From Gallionella sp. (lineage in GTDB: Bacteria; Pseudomonadota; Gammaproteobacteria; Burkholderiales; Gallionellaceae), in the NCBI GenBank assembly GCA_028710565.1, contig JAQTTV010000034.1, forward strand, positions 1 to 36,111: DNA of 36,111 bases. Reading direction: 5' to 3'. The notes below the pieces were generated by a model that saw nothing but the letters and a program-made list of their open reading frames with translations, did not search any database and had not been told where the DNA came from. Positions 16,145 through 25,401 of this stretch are shown piece after piece (within the stretch, counting starts at the first letter, position 1; every line of letters starts with the position of its first letter). The position numbers and the translations under genes were made by a program.

Positions 16145-17278
16145 ATGTCCGATTATCCGCAAACATCCCCTGTAAAGTCAAAGCCATTGCAAAAAGGCGT
16201 TTTTCAGCGCGCCTTAATACGGGAATTTATGAGTAATGGGATGCTGCTTTTCTCGGTTTTATTGGGGATTGTGGTCATCAGTCAGTTGATTCGTTTTTTA
16301 GGGGATGCGGTCGGTGGTAAGTTGGCGGTGGATGGCGTATTGGCCTTGCTTGGCTTTAGTGCGATGAATTACCTGCCCGTGTTGCTGTCGCTCAGCTTGT
16401 TTCTCTCCATTTTGTTGACGTTGTCGCGCAGCTATCGAGATAGTGAAATGGTGGTGTGGTTTGGTTCTGGTATAGGGCTAACCTATTGGATACGTCCTGT
16501 GATGATCTATGCGATGCCAGTGGTCGCGGTCATTGGCTTGCTGAGCTTGGTGTTGTCACCTTGGGCGTTGCAAAAATCAGACGAATTTAAACAAACACTA
16601 GAAAGTCGAGATGATGTCACGGCGGCTACCCCTGGCATGTTCCGTGAGTCTAAACAGGCTAATCGTGTCTACTTTATTGATAAAACGCAAACGGGTGATA
16701 ATCGCGTCAGCGGGATTTTTGTGCAGTCTGAGCAAAACAGTAAACTGGGGACGATGGTTGCCAAGCAAGGCGTGCAAGAAACTCATGCGAATGGCGACCG
16801 CTTCTTGGTGTTGCTGAACGGGACGCGCTACGAGGGCATACCAGGGCAACGCGATTATCGTATTGTGGAATTTGAGCGTTATGCCATTCGTATTGACAGT
16901 GTGCCGCCGAAACAAGTGGAGCCTTACGCGCGCACACTTTCAACGCAGGGATTGTGGCAGGATCGCACCCGTACCAATTTAGCGGAATTGGAATGGAGAC
17001 TGGGCTTGCCGATCAGTGCGGCAGTTTTGGCGTTGTTGGCGATTCCGTTGAGCTATATCAATCCACGTGCGGGACGTTCTTTGAATTTAGTGACCGCGAT
17101 GGTGTTGTATATGCTGTACAGCAATATGATTAGTGTAACCAATGCGTGGGTAGGGCAGGGTAAGTTGTCGCCTGGAGTGGGCTTGTGGGGCATACACGTC
17201 TTATTGCTGGGGGTGACGATCGCGCTATTTTATTGGCGTACGTCCCTCATTTCATGGAAACGGATCTTTAAACAATGA
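16145..17278 (+). CDS. lptF: LPS export ABC transporter permease LptF
   Basis: An inner-membrane subunit of LptB2FG, which pulls LPS from the membrane toward the LptC-LptA bridge. At 377 aa it has the YjgP/YjgQ layout: TM helices at about 35-55, 70-95 and 115-140, a periplasmic beta-jellyroll-like domain (about 145-275), then three C-terminal TM helices. The conserved segment FQRALIREF follows an 18-residue N-terminal extension (SDYPQTSPVKSKPLQKG) not usual for the family. I see no closer start codon to replace the ATG at 16145. The stop overlaps lptG as ATGA. The wording SRYRDSEMVVWFGSG-like in the first loop is typical of betaproteobacterial LptF. Confidence 0.95.
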   Translation: MSDYPQTSPVKSKPLQKGVFQRALIREFMSNGMLLFSVLLGIVVISQLIRFLGDAVGGKLAVDGVLALLGFSAMNYLPVLLSLSLFLSILLTLSRSYRDSEMVVWFGSGIGLTYWIRPVMIYAMPVVAVIGLLSLVLSPWALQKSDEFKQTLESRDDVTAATPGMFRESKQANRVYFIDKTQTGDNRVSGIFVQSEQNSKLGTMVAKQGVQETHANGDRFLVLLNGTRYEGIPGQRDYRIVEFERYAIRIDSVPPKQVEPYARTLSTQGLWQDRTRTNLAELEWRLGLPISAAVLALLAIPLSYINPRAGRSLNLVTAMVLYMLYSNMISVTNAWVGQGKLSPGVGLWGIHVLLLGVTIALFYWRTSLISWKRIFKQ

Positions 17279-18348
17279 ATTTACTGACGCGTTATTTGGG
17301 GCGAGAAATCTATGCCAGCATCGCGTTGGTATTTGCCGCGCTCATCTTGTTATTTGCTTTCTTGGATTTAATCCATGAAATGAATGTGATGCAAGGGAAA
17401 TACGGTTTAGGCTATGTGCTGTTGTTTGTGGTGCTGACCATCCCAGGTCATGTGTATGAACTCTTCCCTGTGGCGGTGCTGATCGGCACGATTGTTGCCT
17501 TGGTTCACCTCGCCGCCAACTCTGAACTGACGGTATATCGCGCTTCAGGGGCATCGTTGTTCGATATGCTGATCGCGCTGTTTAAAATTGGTCTGCCGCT
17601 TGTGGTGTTAAGTTTTGTTTGCGGCGAATTCGTCGCCCCACCCAGCGAACGCATGGCGCAAAAATTACGCCTCAAAGCGCAAAATACTGTCGTCGCTGTG
17701 CAAACTTTTCGTTCGGGTGTGTGGGTTAAAGACGAGCAAAGCTTCGTGAATATCAAAAACGTGTTACCTGAAAACCGCCTGCAAGATATTTCTATTTATC
17801 AGTTCGACAAAAGCTATCATCTCAATAAAATTACCAATGCCAAAGAAGGGAAATTCGTCAAGCCTGGGGTTTGGACGCTGGCCGAGGTGAGAGAAACTCA
17901 CTTTAGTGGACGAGGGGTGACGACGCGGAGTAGTCCCAGTGAAACATGGCGTTCTGCCATCAATCCCAGCATCCTCAGTGTGTTGCTGGTTGTGCCAGAA
18001 CAGATGTCCGCCAGCGACTTGCACGAATACGCCAGCCATTTACGCGACAACCACCAGCAAAGCGCGCGTTATGAAATCGCGATGTGGAATAAGCTGGTTT
18101 ACCCTTTTGCCGTGTTGGTGATGATGGTGTTAGCTTTGCCTTTTGCGGGTCATCAACATCGTAGTGGCGGCATTAGCACCAAAATTTTCCTGGGCATCGT
18201 ACTAGGTTTGGCGTTCCACTTTATTGGTCGTTTATTCGCCAGCATCGGTGCGCTCAACAATTGGCAACCTTTCCTTAGTGCCACGGCGATGACAGGGTTA
18301 TTCTTACTATTTGGCTTGGGAATGCTATGGTGGACAGAAAGACGTTAG
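17275..18348 (+). CDS. lptG: LPS export ABC transporter permease LptG
   Basis: The second transmembrane subunit of the LptB2FG exporter. At 357 aa it shares the three TM, periplasmic domain, three TM plan: MNLLTRYLGREIYASIALVF at the N-terminus, helices at about 12-32, 55-80 and 97-117, a soluble domain to about 260, and helices to the end. The conserved LAANSELTVYRASG lies in the coupling loop. The start overlaps the lptF stop by four bases, so the two are made in equal amounts. The 200 bp after its stop contain no gene or clear terminator that I can support. Confidence 0.95.
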   Translation: MNLLTRYLGREIYASIALVFAALILLFAFLDLIHEMNVMQGKYGLGYVLLFVVLTIPGHVYELFPVAVLIGTIVALVHLAANSELTVYRASGASLFDMLIALFKIGLPLVVLSFVCGEFVAPPSERMAQKLRLKAQNTVVAVQTFRSGVWVKDEQSFVNIKNVLPENRLQDISIYQFDKSYHLNKITNAKEGKFVKPGVWTLAEVRETHFSGRGVTTRSSPSETWRSAINPSILSVLLVVPEQMSASDLHEYASHLRDNHQQSARYEIAMWNKLVYPFAVLVMMVLALPFAGHQHRSGGISTKIFLGIVLGLAFHFIGRLFASIGALNNWQPFLSATAMTGLFLLFGLGMLWWTERR

Positions 18349-18548
18349 TAGGCTTTAGCTGCTTCAATACCGCAATGATCTAGCTATCCGTCAATCGTGA
18401 TGTTTCCAAGTTTCAATCCCTCCAAATTCCAAATGAGGAAATTCTCTCATTACTCACACTATTTTCAGGGGGTTTGCCAATAAGGATGCAAGCATTGAGC
18501 CTACTACATCATTTACGATACTCAAATTCCGCGCGGGGGTGCACTTTT

Positions 18549-19043
18549 TTACCGATCTTCGTATAACTGAACCAGTTGGCGAGACAAATTAGCTGAGTTT
18601 TTTTGGAAATCGCTATTGTGATTAAAGCACTGCATGACTTCTTTGTGCTTTCCCTCCAAACTCAATTGTAGAATCTGGCTAGCCTGCTGATGAAAACTGC
18701 GATGTGTTTCTAACAACTCAACAAATTCAGGGGAGTCATGCAGCTTCTCATTTTGATACAACCACTTACCAAGTACACATTGATTGTCTTGCCTAATGAT
18801 CTGACAGTCAAAACTCTCACTATTCGTCATGGAACCACTCAGGGTTGATCGCCCGTGAATTGCGGAGGTTAGGTAACGCTGAAAACTGCTTTTCCACTGA
18901 GTGTGTGCATCAATCGCATATTGCAATTCAGCAAAACTAATTCGCTTCTTCTGATTATTGATTCGAACTTTATTGAAAACATAGACAATGGCGGATGTTG
19001 CAAGCACAAAAATAACAAAATTACTCCACGAAATAAATAACAT
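18549..19043 (-). CDS. Membrane-anchored CZB (chemoreceptor zinc-binding) domain protein
   Basis: At 164 aa: one N-terminal TM helix (about 5-25), then a cytosolic CZB domain. The four expected zinc ligands are visible as H47 (AIDAHTQW), C89 (CVLGKWLY), H114 and H118 (THRSFHQQ). CZB domains sense zinc or oxidants such as hypochlorite in chemoreceptors and diguanylate cyclases. Here the domain stands alone with no output module, which is unusual. The ATG at 19043 has a weak ATAGG upstream and a likely promoter at 19074-19103. A receptor 4 kb away could be a partner, but that is speculation. Confidence 0.85.
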   Translation of the reverse strand: MLFISWSNFVIFVLATSAIVYVFNKVRINNQKKRISFAELQYAIDAHTQWKSSFQRYLTSAIHGRSTLSGSMTNSESFDCQIIRQDNQCVLGKWLYQNEKLHDSPEFVELLETHRSFHQQASQILQLSLEGKHKEVMQCFNHNSDFQKNSANLSRQLVQLYEDR

Positions 19044-19073
19044 AGCCTATATTTTCCAAACGATCAATTGTTC

Positions 19074-19103
19074 ATTATAACTAGCTATATCGTTTACATA
19101 CAA
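19074..19103 (-). promoter_or_regulatory. Candidate promoter of the CZB gene
   Basis: On the minus strand: -10 TATAAT (19074-19079), an 18-bp spacer and -35 TTGTAT (19098-19103), placing transcription start about 24 nt before the ATG. The rest of the 240-bp divergent gap up to the antiporter start shows no other clear signal. Confidence 0.45.
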
Positions 19104-19282
19104 GCAACCTATGCTGGGGGTATGCTATTTTGGATAATCAAATCCAACCCTCTCATCAAGCCCCCTCAATACCAACATGGACACATAATTTCTCGCTTTA
19201 CCTTTAACGGAGGCGCGAGGAAATTTTGCAAAATTCACCTCACTGCGGCATTATCAGCACGCCCGCTCATTCTGCCCCTACC

Positions 19283-21262
19283 ATGACCAATTACCTGCCT
19301 CTCGTTTTGATTTTATTGACCACTGCGGTACTGGTGGTGGTCGCTTGCCGCGTATTACATTTACCCGTGATGCTCGGCTATATCATCGTGGGCATTTTGA
19401 TTGGACCTTACGCGCTGGCGTGGATACCCGACGAACCTGGCACACGACATTTGGCTGAGTTCGGCGTGGTATTTTTGATGTTTAGCATCGGCTTGGAATT
19501 TAGCTTAGCGCGCTTAATGGCGATGAAACGCACGGTATTTGGCTTAGGCGGCGCACAGGTCATCGTCACGATAGTCTGCATCATGGCGGGCGGACTCGTC
19601 TTTGGTCTGGACTGGCGTTCTGGCTTGGCATTAGGGGGGGTATTGGCGATGTCCTCCACCGCCATTGTCAGCAAAATGTTGGTGGAGCGCGCAGAACTCA
19701 ATATGCCTTACGGGCAACAAATGATGGGGGTATTGCTGTTTCAAGACTTGGCGGTTGTGCCATTGCTCATCATCATTCCCGCATTAGCCGCTAACACGGG
19801 CGATTTATCTGCCACCTTGGCATATGCCACGTTAAAAGCCATCGGCGTATTGCTGGTGTTACTGGTCTTTGGACAACGCGTGATGCGCCGTTGGTTTCAT
19901 ATCGTTGCCACCCAAAAGTCGTCAGAATTATTCATTTTGAATGTATTGCTGATTACACTAGGCTTAGCGTATCTCACCGAGCTGGCGGGGCTGTCGATGG
20001 CGTTAGGAGCTTTTGTGGCGGGGATGTTGATTTCTGAAACGGAGTATCGCTTTCAAGTGGAAGAGGACATCAAGCCTTTCCGCGATGTCTTACTGGGCTT
20101 GTTTTTCGTCACCATCGGCATGAAGCTCAATTTAAGCAGTGTCGCGCAAGACTTTGGCTGGATAGTCTTGGCATTATGCATCCTGATTGTGCTTAAAGCC
20201 TTGGTCATCGCCGTATTGGCGCGCACTTTTGAAGGAGACTGGGGCGTCGCCTTACGCAGCGGAATAGGTTTGGCGCAAGCGGGCGAGTTCGGTTTTGTGT
20301 TGCTGACCTTGACCGACGAGGCGCATTTGCTTCATTCAGCCGTGTTACAAATTGTGTTGGCCGCCATGTTGCTGTCTATGCTGGCAGCACCCTTTCTGAT
20401 ACAACATGCCGAAGCCATTGCGCGTCGTTTTTCCGCAGCGGAATGGACCAACCGAGCCGTGCAATTGCACCAAATTGCCATACAGAGCATGATGAACACA
20501 GGCCACATCATTGTGTGTGGTTATGGGCGAAGCGGTAGCAATTTAGTCGGCTTCTTAGAGCAAGAAGACTTGAGTTTTATCGCGCTAGATTTAGATCCCC
20601 GCCATGTTCGCGATGGCCTCGCCGCGCATAAAAATGTGGTGTATGGCAATGCCGCTAAGCGTGAAGTATTGATGGCAGCGGGACTCATGCGCGCCAAAAC
20701 GCTGGTTATTACCTACAAAGACCAACACTCCTCATTAGCCATTTTGCGTCATGTGCAAGAGTTACGACCCGATTTACCTGTGGTGGTACGCACCAACGAC
20801 AACACCCATGTAGAAGCACTCAAACAAGCGGGTGCGGCAGAAGTCGTGGCAGAAATTATCGAAGGCAGTGTGATGCTGGCATCGCAAGCTTTGCTGATGG
20901 CAGGTGTGCCGCTCCACCGCGTGATACACCAAATCCAATCCAGTCGCGCGCGCCGTTATGCCGTCTTCAGTGGTTTCTTCAATGTCGCCAGTCAAGTCAA
21001 CGAGGTGCTGGATCACACACAACCACGTTTTGTCAGCATATTACTCAAGAGCAATTATGCTGCTGTGGGTCAAAAACTGGGTGAACTGAATCTCCGCGCA
21101 CTGAATATCGAGGTGAATGGCATTCGCCGCCCGCAACAACTCGATGCCCAGCCAACCGCAGAGCTACACCTGAGGGTGGGGGATGTATTAGTGTTGCTCG
21201 GCACGCCTGACGCGCTCAAGCAAGCAGAAAAACTGCTGCAAGACGGTGAGTTTGAAAGCTAG
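19283..21262 (+). CDS. Kef-type K+/H+ antiporter (CPA2, with TrkA-N and TrkA-C domains)
   Basis: An inner-membrane monovalent cation:proton antiporter. Residues 1-390 hold about 12 TM helices of the CPA2 type, with GYIIVGILIGP in helix 2 and FLMFSIGLEF nearby. A TrkA-N (RCK) domain begins near 407 with the nucleotide-binding loop CGYGRSGSN. A TrkA-C domain (about 575-655) ends the protein. Length 659 aa is typical. I chose the ATG at 19283 because homologues begin with the first TM helix there. A TTG at 19226 has a better ribosome binding site (GCGAGGA) and would add 19 residues, so the start is open. Confidence 0.93.
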   Translation: MTNYLPLVLILLTTAVLVVVACRVLHLPVMLGYIIVGILIGPYALAWIPDEPGTRHLAEFGVVFLMFSIGLEFSLARLMAMKRTVFGLGGAQVIVTIVCIMAGGLVFGLDWRSGLALGGVLAMSSTAIVSKMLVERAELNMPYGQQMMGVLLFQDLAVVPLLIIIPALAANTGDLSATLAYATLKAIGVLLVLLVFGQRVMRRWFHIVATQKSSELFILNVLLITLGLAYLTELAGLSMALGAFVAGMLISETEYRFQVEEDIKPFRDVLLGLFFVTIGMKLNLSSVAQDFGWIVLALCILIVLKALVIAVLARTFEGDWGVALRSGIGLAQAGEFGFVLLTLTDEAHLLHSAVLQIVLAAMLLSMLAAPFLIQHAEAIARRFSAAEWTNRAVQLHQIAIQSMMNTGHIIVCGYGRSGSNLVGFLEQEDLSFIALDLDPRHVRDGLAAHKNVVYGNAAKREVLMAAGLMRAKTLVITYKDQHSSLAILRHVQELRPDLPVVVRTNDNTHVEALKQAGAAEVVAEIIEGSVMLASQALLMAGVPLHRVIHQIQSSRARRYAVFSGFFNVASQVNEVLDHTQPRFVSILLKSNYAAVGQKLGELNLRALNIEVNGIRRPQQLDAQPTAELHLRVGDVLVLLGTPDALKQAEKLLQDGEFES

Positions 21263-21267
21263 GGATG

Positions 21268-21356
21268 TGCTGATTTATTCGGTTTTGTAGTTTTTGCTGA
21301 AGTAAAAACACTTTTGTATCAATGGACTGGATTCCGACCTTCGTCGGAATGACGAA
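21268..21356. repeat. 90-bp dispersed repeat, copy 1 (partner 33076-33165)
   Basis: Begins TGCTGATTTATTCGG and ends with a CTGGATTCCGAC...GTCGGAATGACGAA hairpin. A second copy at about 80% identity lies at 33076-33165. This copy also has CTGATTTATTCG inverted at its far end (21352-21363). It sits between two convergent genes, where the hairpin could stop transcription from either side. Confidence 0.8.
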
Positions 21357-21371
21357 TAAATCAGTGCCTAC

Positions 21372-22205
21372 CTAGTGTTTCCGCCAGATTCCGTTAATCG
21401 CAGCGGCACTTTTACTTTGCCCCATTGGTGTCGCTTGATAGAAATCCAACAAAGTGCGTAACACATTGTAATGGTTTATTTTTTGATCACTTTTTCCTGT
21501 TTGAACCATCGGCCCAACGAATAGCGTAACGATGTGATTATCCTGATGATAATCATCTTCATCCCATGTCAGAATCAACAGGCTATTATGTTTGAATGCC
21601 CATTCCACATACGGATCAATGTGGGTTTTTAGCCACGCATCGGCGGTTTCAAACGAACCATCGTGCATATCGTGATCTTGGTTCGGCACCACCAACGACA
21701 CGGTCGGTAGCGTGGCAAAGTCCTGTGGAAAATCTGCAAAACGTTGATTCAACCCCGCCGACACCCGTGCCCCTTGCCAATTGACAATCGGATTATGCTT
21801 GCGGCGATATGCGCCATCCGCACACACCGTATCGCCGACTTGCGGCAACCCGTCTGCATAACTTACAAAAGTCACACCCTTTTCCAGTAAAGCACTCGCC
21901 AAATTGTCTGTTTTCAGCACAAAGGGCAAGCACTCGTTGCTTGTTATGCCCTGCGTACCGCCTGAAAAAAACGCCAAATAATTAGGCTGGCTGGGGTGGG
22001 ATGTGCCATACGACTGGGTAAACAGCATCCCACGCTTTGCCAAAGCATGAATATAGGAGTGACTATTTTGGCTGTCCATAATTTGGCTATAACCACGATT
22101 CTCCTCAATCACCACCACGACATGATCGGGGCGAGGCAAGGTTTCGGCGTGCGTCAATGTTGCTGTAAGCAACAAAGCAAGCGTGCAGCAGTTGCGCATA
22201 AACAT
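21372..22205 (-). CDS. Secreted phosphoesterase / acid phosphatase-like protein
   Basis: At 277 aa it belongs to the phosphoesterase family of phospholipase C and AcpA-type acid phosphatases. A signal peptide (about 1-20, ending THA) directs it to the periplasm or outside. Alkaline-phosphatase-fold motifs are visible: VVVVIEENRGY (metal-binding E-N), TSHPSQPNYLAFFSG (nucleophile region), VVPNQDHDMHDGS, LTWDEDD and INHYNVLRTL. The start ATG has AAAGGA 7 nt upstream; another ATG two codons in is possible. It stands alone, convergent with the antiporter gene. The substrate (phospholipid, phosphomonoester or nucleotide) cannot be told from the sequence. Confidence 0.85.
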   Translation of the reverse strand: MFMRNCCTLALLLTATLTHAETLPRPDHVVVVIEENRGYSQIMDSQNSHSYIHALAKRGMLFTQSYGTSHPSQPNYLAFFSGGTQGITSNECLPFVLKTDNLASALLEKGVTFVSYADGLPQVGDTVCADGAYRRKHNPIVNWQGARVSAGLNQRFADFPQDFATLPTVSLVVPNQDHDMHDGSFETADAWLKTHIDPYVEWAFKHNSLLILTWDEDDYHQDNHIVTLFVGPMVQTGKSDQKINHYNVLRTLLDFYQATPMGQSKSAAAINGIWRKH

Positions 22206-22315
22206 GGGATTTCCTTTTGAGTGAGGTAATGCGAGATGGTCAATTGTAGCACTGGCGATGAGGTGTCATTGGGCGACGCACGACGATGAGCTACCTTGTG
22301 CGGACAAGGGAGGAG

Positions 22316-22807
22316 CTAGTTCAACGACGCATGCTGGGCAATATATTGTGCAGTCACCTTATCCATCATCCCTACATGTTGGGTAAACCACTGCGTTAAA
22401 GCGACCTCGAAAAACTCCCGCAACACAACGACATCCTGCATTTGTTGCCACGCACTGACTTGTTGAGCCAATATTGCCAATACACGATCATGTTCCATTT
22501 TGTGCATGGGGTAAGGGGGAAATTGCGCAGCCTGCATCGCTTGCTCCTCCTCCGCAAAGTGATGCTGTGTGTACTGAAATAATCGACTTAATGCCGCTTC
22601 GATGGCCTCATCAGCCTTATCCTGAGTGAGCAAACACAAAATATGATCGTACATGGCAGCGAACTCGGCATGATCGCGATTCATAAAATCCAAAGCAACT
22701 TGAGGGTAGGTCAGCATCGTCGTCAGGTAATGTAGAAAGTGATTTAACCCGTTTTTCACCACATGGTCGAATGAAAAACGGTTATAGCGCGACGAAACGA
22801 AGTACAT
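22316..22807 (-). CDS. Bacteriohemerythrin
   Basis: A four-helix di-iron, oxygen-binding protein. The ligand set is complete: H46 (RDHAEF), H83 and E87 (HFAEEE), H102 and H106 (HKMEHD), H144 and D149 (QHVGMMD). At 163 aa it is slightly longer than the usual 130-140 because of about 30 extra N-terminal residues. An internal ATG at 22717 (MLTYPQVALDF) may be the true start; neither has a clear ribosome binding site. It lies between the secreted phosphoesterase and a chemoreceptor. A role in oxygen storage, delivery or sensing near that receptor is possible. Confidence 0.88.
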   Translation of the reverse strand: MYFVSSRYNRFSFDHVVKNGLNHFLHYLTTMLTYPQVALDFMNRDHAEFAAMYDHILCLLTQDKADEAIEAALSRLFQYTQHHFAEEEQAMQAAQFPPYPMHKMEHDRVLAILAQQVSAWQQMQDVVVLREFFEVALTQWFTQHVGMMDKVTAQYIAQHASLN

Positions 22808-22907
22808 TCGCCAAATAAGTACTTGATTGTAAATTGTTGTGGATAAGTCGTTAAGCTGTTAGTCGTCGTTAGTTTTTAGTTGGTAGGGAGCGTATACACG
22901 ATTAAAC

Positions 22908-25160
22908 CTACAACTTGTATGTGCTGACGCTATCACGCAAACGATCCGCCACTTTGCTGATACCAGCCGAGGATTCTTTGCTTTGTTGCGCGCTGCTGAC
23001 AAATTGCATCGTCACATTGTTGATGTCTCTCATCGCGTTGGATACTTGTTCCAGACCAAGAAATTGCTGCTTCACCACCGCTGAAATTTGCTGGCTGTAC
23101 ACAGCGGTTTCACGCACTACTTCGCTCAGTTGTCTCATCACATCACCACTGCGCTGTACCGACAACATGCCCGCATCCACGCCTTTGCTGCCTTCTTCAG
23201 TCGCCATGACCGCACGGTCGGTAGCGTGGCGAATGTCTTGTAGGATTTTTTGCACTTGTGCGGTGGATTGTTGCGATTGTTCCGCCAATTCGCGCACTTC
23301 TGCTGCCACCACTGCAAAACCTTTGCCCGCTTCGCCTGCTTTTGCGGCTTCAATCGAAGCATTCAGTGCCAACATCTTGGATTGCTGCGCCAAATTGGTC
23401 ACCACACCTGTGATTTCGCCAATTTGCTGGATTTGTTCGCTCAGTGCCAGGATTGTCTGGGCAATGCCTTCCATGCGATGCAAAATAGCTGTCATGCCTG
23501 AAATCGCCTGTTCTACCGCCACGCCTCCCAGCTCACTTTCGCGCCGACTGCGTTCAGCCGTTTCGCCTAGCATCTGCACCTTCTCCATCGCTTGCGCTGC
23601 CATCCCTTTGATTTGATCTAACGCGGCAGTGGTTTCATTCACCGCAGCGGCTTGCTCCGATGCGCCAGAGGACTGACTGATAATCGAATGCTGCAACTCA
23701 GCCAGTGCGCTATAAATGGAATTGATGCCCTCGGTCGTGCTTGAGGCAACCACGGCTAAGCTCTCAGTCATGGTATTGAGATTTTCACCCAGACGCGCGA
23801 GATCTTCATCCCCCACAATATCTAAACGACGACTCAAATCTCCTGAAGCCACCTTCTCAATATGCTCGCTGATGGTGGAGAGCTGTTCACGAAGTAATTT
23901 AACTTTACGCGCTTCTGCCAATTTCTCACGCGCATCACGCTGGTAGCTGTCATCCAAGTTATGTGACATGCGGTTGAAAGCCTCCGCCAATTCGCCAAAT
24001 TCATCCCCTGAAGCAACTTCAATCTGCTGACTAAAATCCTGCGTACGCTCGACCTCTTCAATCGCTTGTTGTAAATATTTCAGCGGATGCACAATCAAGC
24101 GATTTTGCCAGAGCAAATACAACCAGATCGAAATCGCACTTAACAGCAGCAATATCGCCAATTGCTCAGCAAACATTGTCCACATTGGTTCCAGCACTTC
24201 ACTAGATTCTTCCTCTACCACTATCGTCCAGCGCGAATCGTAGAAAGGCATAGAAGCACCCAGCATAGCCTTGCCATTCACGCCTGGATAAAACCCCATG
24301 GTCTCGCGACATCCTGTCGTGCATTTGGCATTGGTCAGATACACCCCACTGCTACTACAAATCACCCCTGCTTGTTGTATCGTGGCGCGCCAAGGGGCTT
24401 CGCTACCTTGTCCTTTAAGGAATTGATCGGGACGGGTGCGTGACTCGGTGATAAGGAGATTGTCTTTGTTCACGATATAGTAATCAAAAGTCTTACCCAC
24501 GCCAGCGAGATAGAATGCCCCCATATCTCCCGCTAGATTACCAATTTCACCATTTACAATATTGGTCAACATACGCGCATCTGCATGAACATACACCGTA
24601 CCACCCTCCCCCCCACCCTCTTGCGGGAGAGAAGACACTTTTGCCGCAAAAGTGATGATCGGCGCATCTTCGTCGTAGTATGGGTCAGAGTAGCCATATT
24701 TAAGATCAATGTCGTGATTCCATACTCGCCCCTCGCGCTTGGGGTCGGATGAGAAACGAATAATGCCGCCTTGCACATAATCAATGGCGTGATACACCGT
24801 CCAAGTGGGGATCTTGCGTTTGCCTGCGTTAATGTCTTCTTTGAAAGGATGTTCTTCGAGCTTGAATACATCCGTTGCCACGACACTGGCGAATTGACTG
24901 CGCACCACATTGGCATCGCCATGTTCCACCAGATTCGCCATCTGGCGCGCCAGTTTCTCGTTCTGGTCAATAAAACGAATCACGCCTTGCTGTTTAGCAT
25001 CGACAAAATTCATCAGTCCGTTCAAGGAGGTGGTGACATTCAGCCAGTAACTTTGATAGGCAAAATAAGCAAACCCTACCATCAGCGATAGACTAAATAC
25101 CAGCGCAGGTAGCAAAAATATTTTCCATTTGATACTGAGTGTGCGAAATTTATTGACCAT
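22908..25160 (-). CDS. Methyl-accepting chemotaxis protein with large periplasmic sensor domain
   Basis: A transmembrane chemoreceptor (750 aa). TM1 is at about 12-36; a periplasmic domain of about 290 residues (Cache-like by size, not proven) is followed by TM2 near 335-355 (AILLLLSAISIWLYLLW), HAMP, a helical adaptor, and the MCP signalling hairpin with LALNASIEAAKAGEAGKGF and VVAAEVRELAEQS. I use the ATG at 25160; an in-frame TTG at 25178 is less likely. A short G-rich insertion in the sensor domain (SSLPQEGGGEGG, bases 24599-24633) derives from the C-rich palindrome family and may be a repeat invasion. The ligand is unknown. No che genes are near. Confidence 0.94.
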   Translation of the reverse strand: MVNKFRTLSIKWKIFLLPALVFSLSLMVGFAYFAYQSYWLNVTTSLNGLMNFVDAKQQGVIRFIDQNEKLARQMANLVEHGDANVVRSQFASVVATDVFKLEEHPFKEDINAGKRKIPTWTVYHAIDYVQGGIIRFSSDPKREGRVWNHDIDLKYGYSDPYYDEDAPIITFAAKVSSLPQEGGGEGGTVYVHADARMLTNIVNGEIGNLAGDMGAFYLAGVGKTFDYYIVNKDNLLITESRTRPDQFLKGQGSEAPWRATIQQAGVICSSSGVYLTNAKCTTGCRETMGFYPGVNGKAMLGASMPFYDSRWTIVVEEESSEVLEPMWTMFAEQLAILLLLSAISIWLYLLWQNRLIVHPLKYLQQAIEEVERTQDFSQQIEVASGDEFGELAEAFNRMSHNLDDSYQRDAREKLAEARKVKLLREQLSTISEHIEKVASGDLSRRLDIVGDEDLARLGENLNTMTESLAVVASSTTEGINSIYSALAELQHSIISQSSGASEQAAAVNETTAALDQIKGMAAQAMEKVQMLGETAERSRRESELGGVAVEQAISGMTAILHRMEGIAQTILALSEQIQQIGEITGVVTNLAQQSKMLALNASIEAAKAGEAGKGFAVVAAEVRELAEQSQQSTAQVQKILQDIRHATDRAVMATEEGSKGVDAGMLSVQRSGDVMRQLSEVVRETAVYSQQISAVVKQQFLGLEQVSNAMRDINNVTMQFVSSAQQSKESSAGISKVADRLRDSVSTYKL

Positions 25161-25343
25161 TTGGATGCTCGATCCCAAGTGAAATACAGAAGTAAATTAG
25201 TCTGATTCTACCGCATAAAAATTGCAATTGGATTATATATGACTAACTAATTTATGCAGCATATACAGTGACTAAAATTTTAATCGCAATGTTTTTCGCG
25301 CAATTTCTGGTCGACAACCAACACAACATATTGCTTTAATAAC

Positions 25344-25376
25344 AAAAAGGCGGACTGTCTATGACAATCCGCCTTT
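25344..25376 (-). terminator. Terminator of the outer-membrane protein gene
   Basis: On the minus strand AAAGGCGGA-T-TGTC pairs with GACA-G-TCCGCCTTT around a 3-nt loop and is followed by a T-run, 25 bp past the stop at 25402. A clean intrinsic terminator. Confidence 0.88.
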
Positions 25377-25401
25377 CCCCAACCCTTTAACGCTAATTCA
25401 A

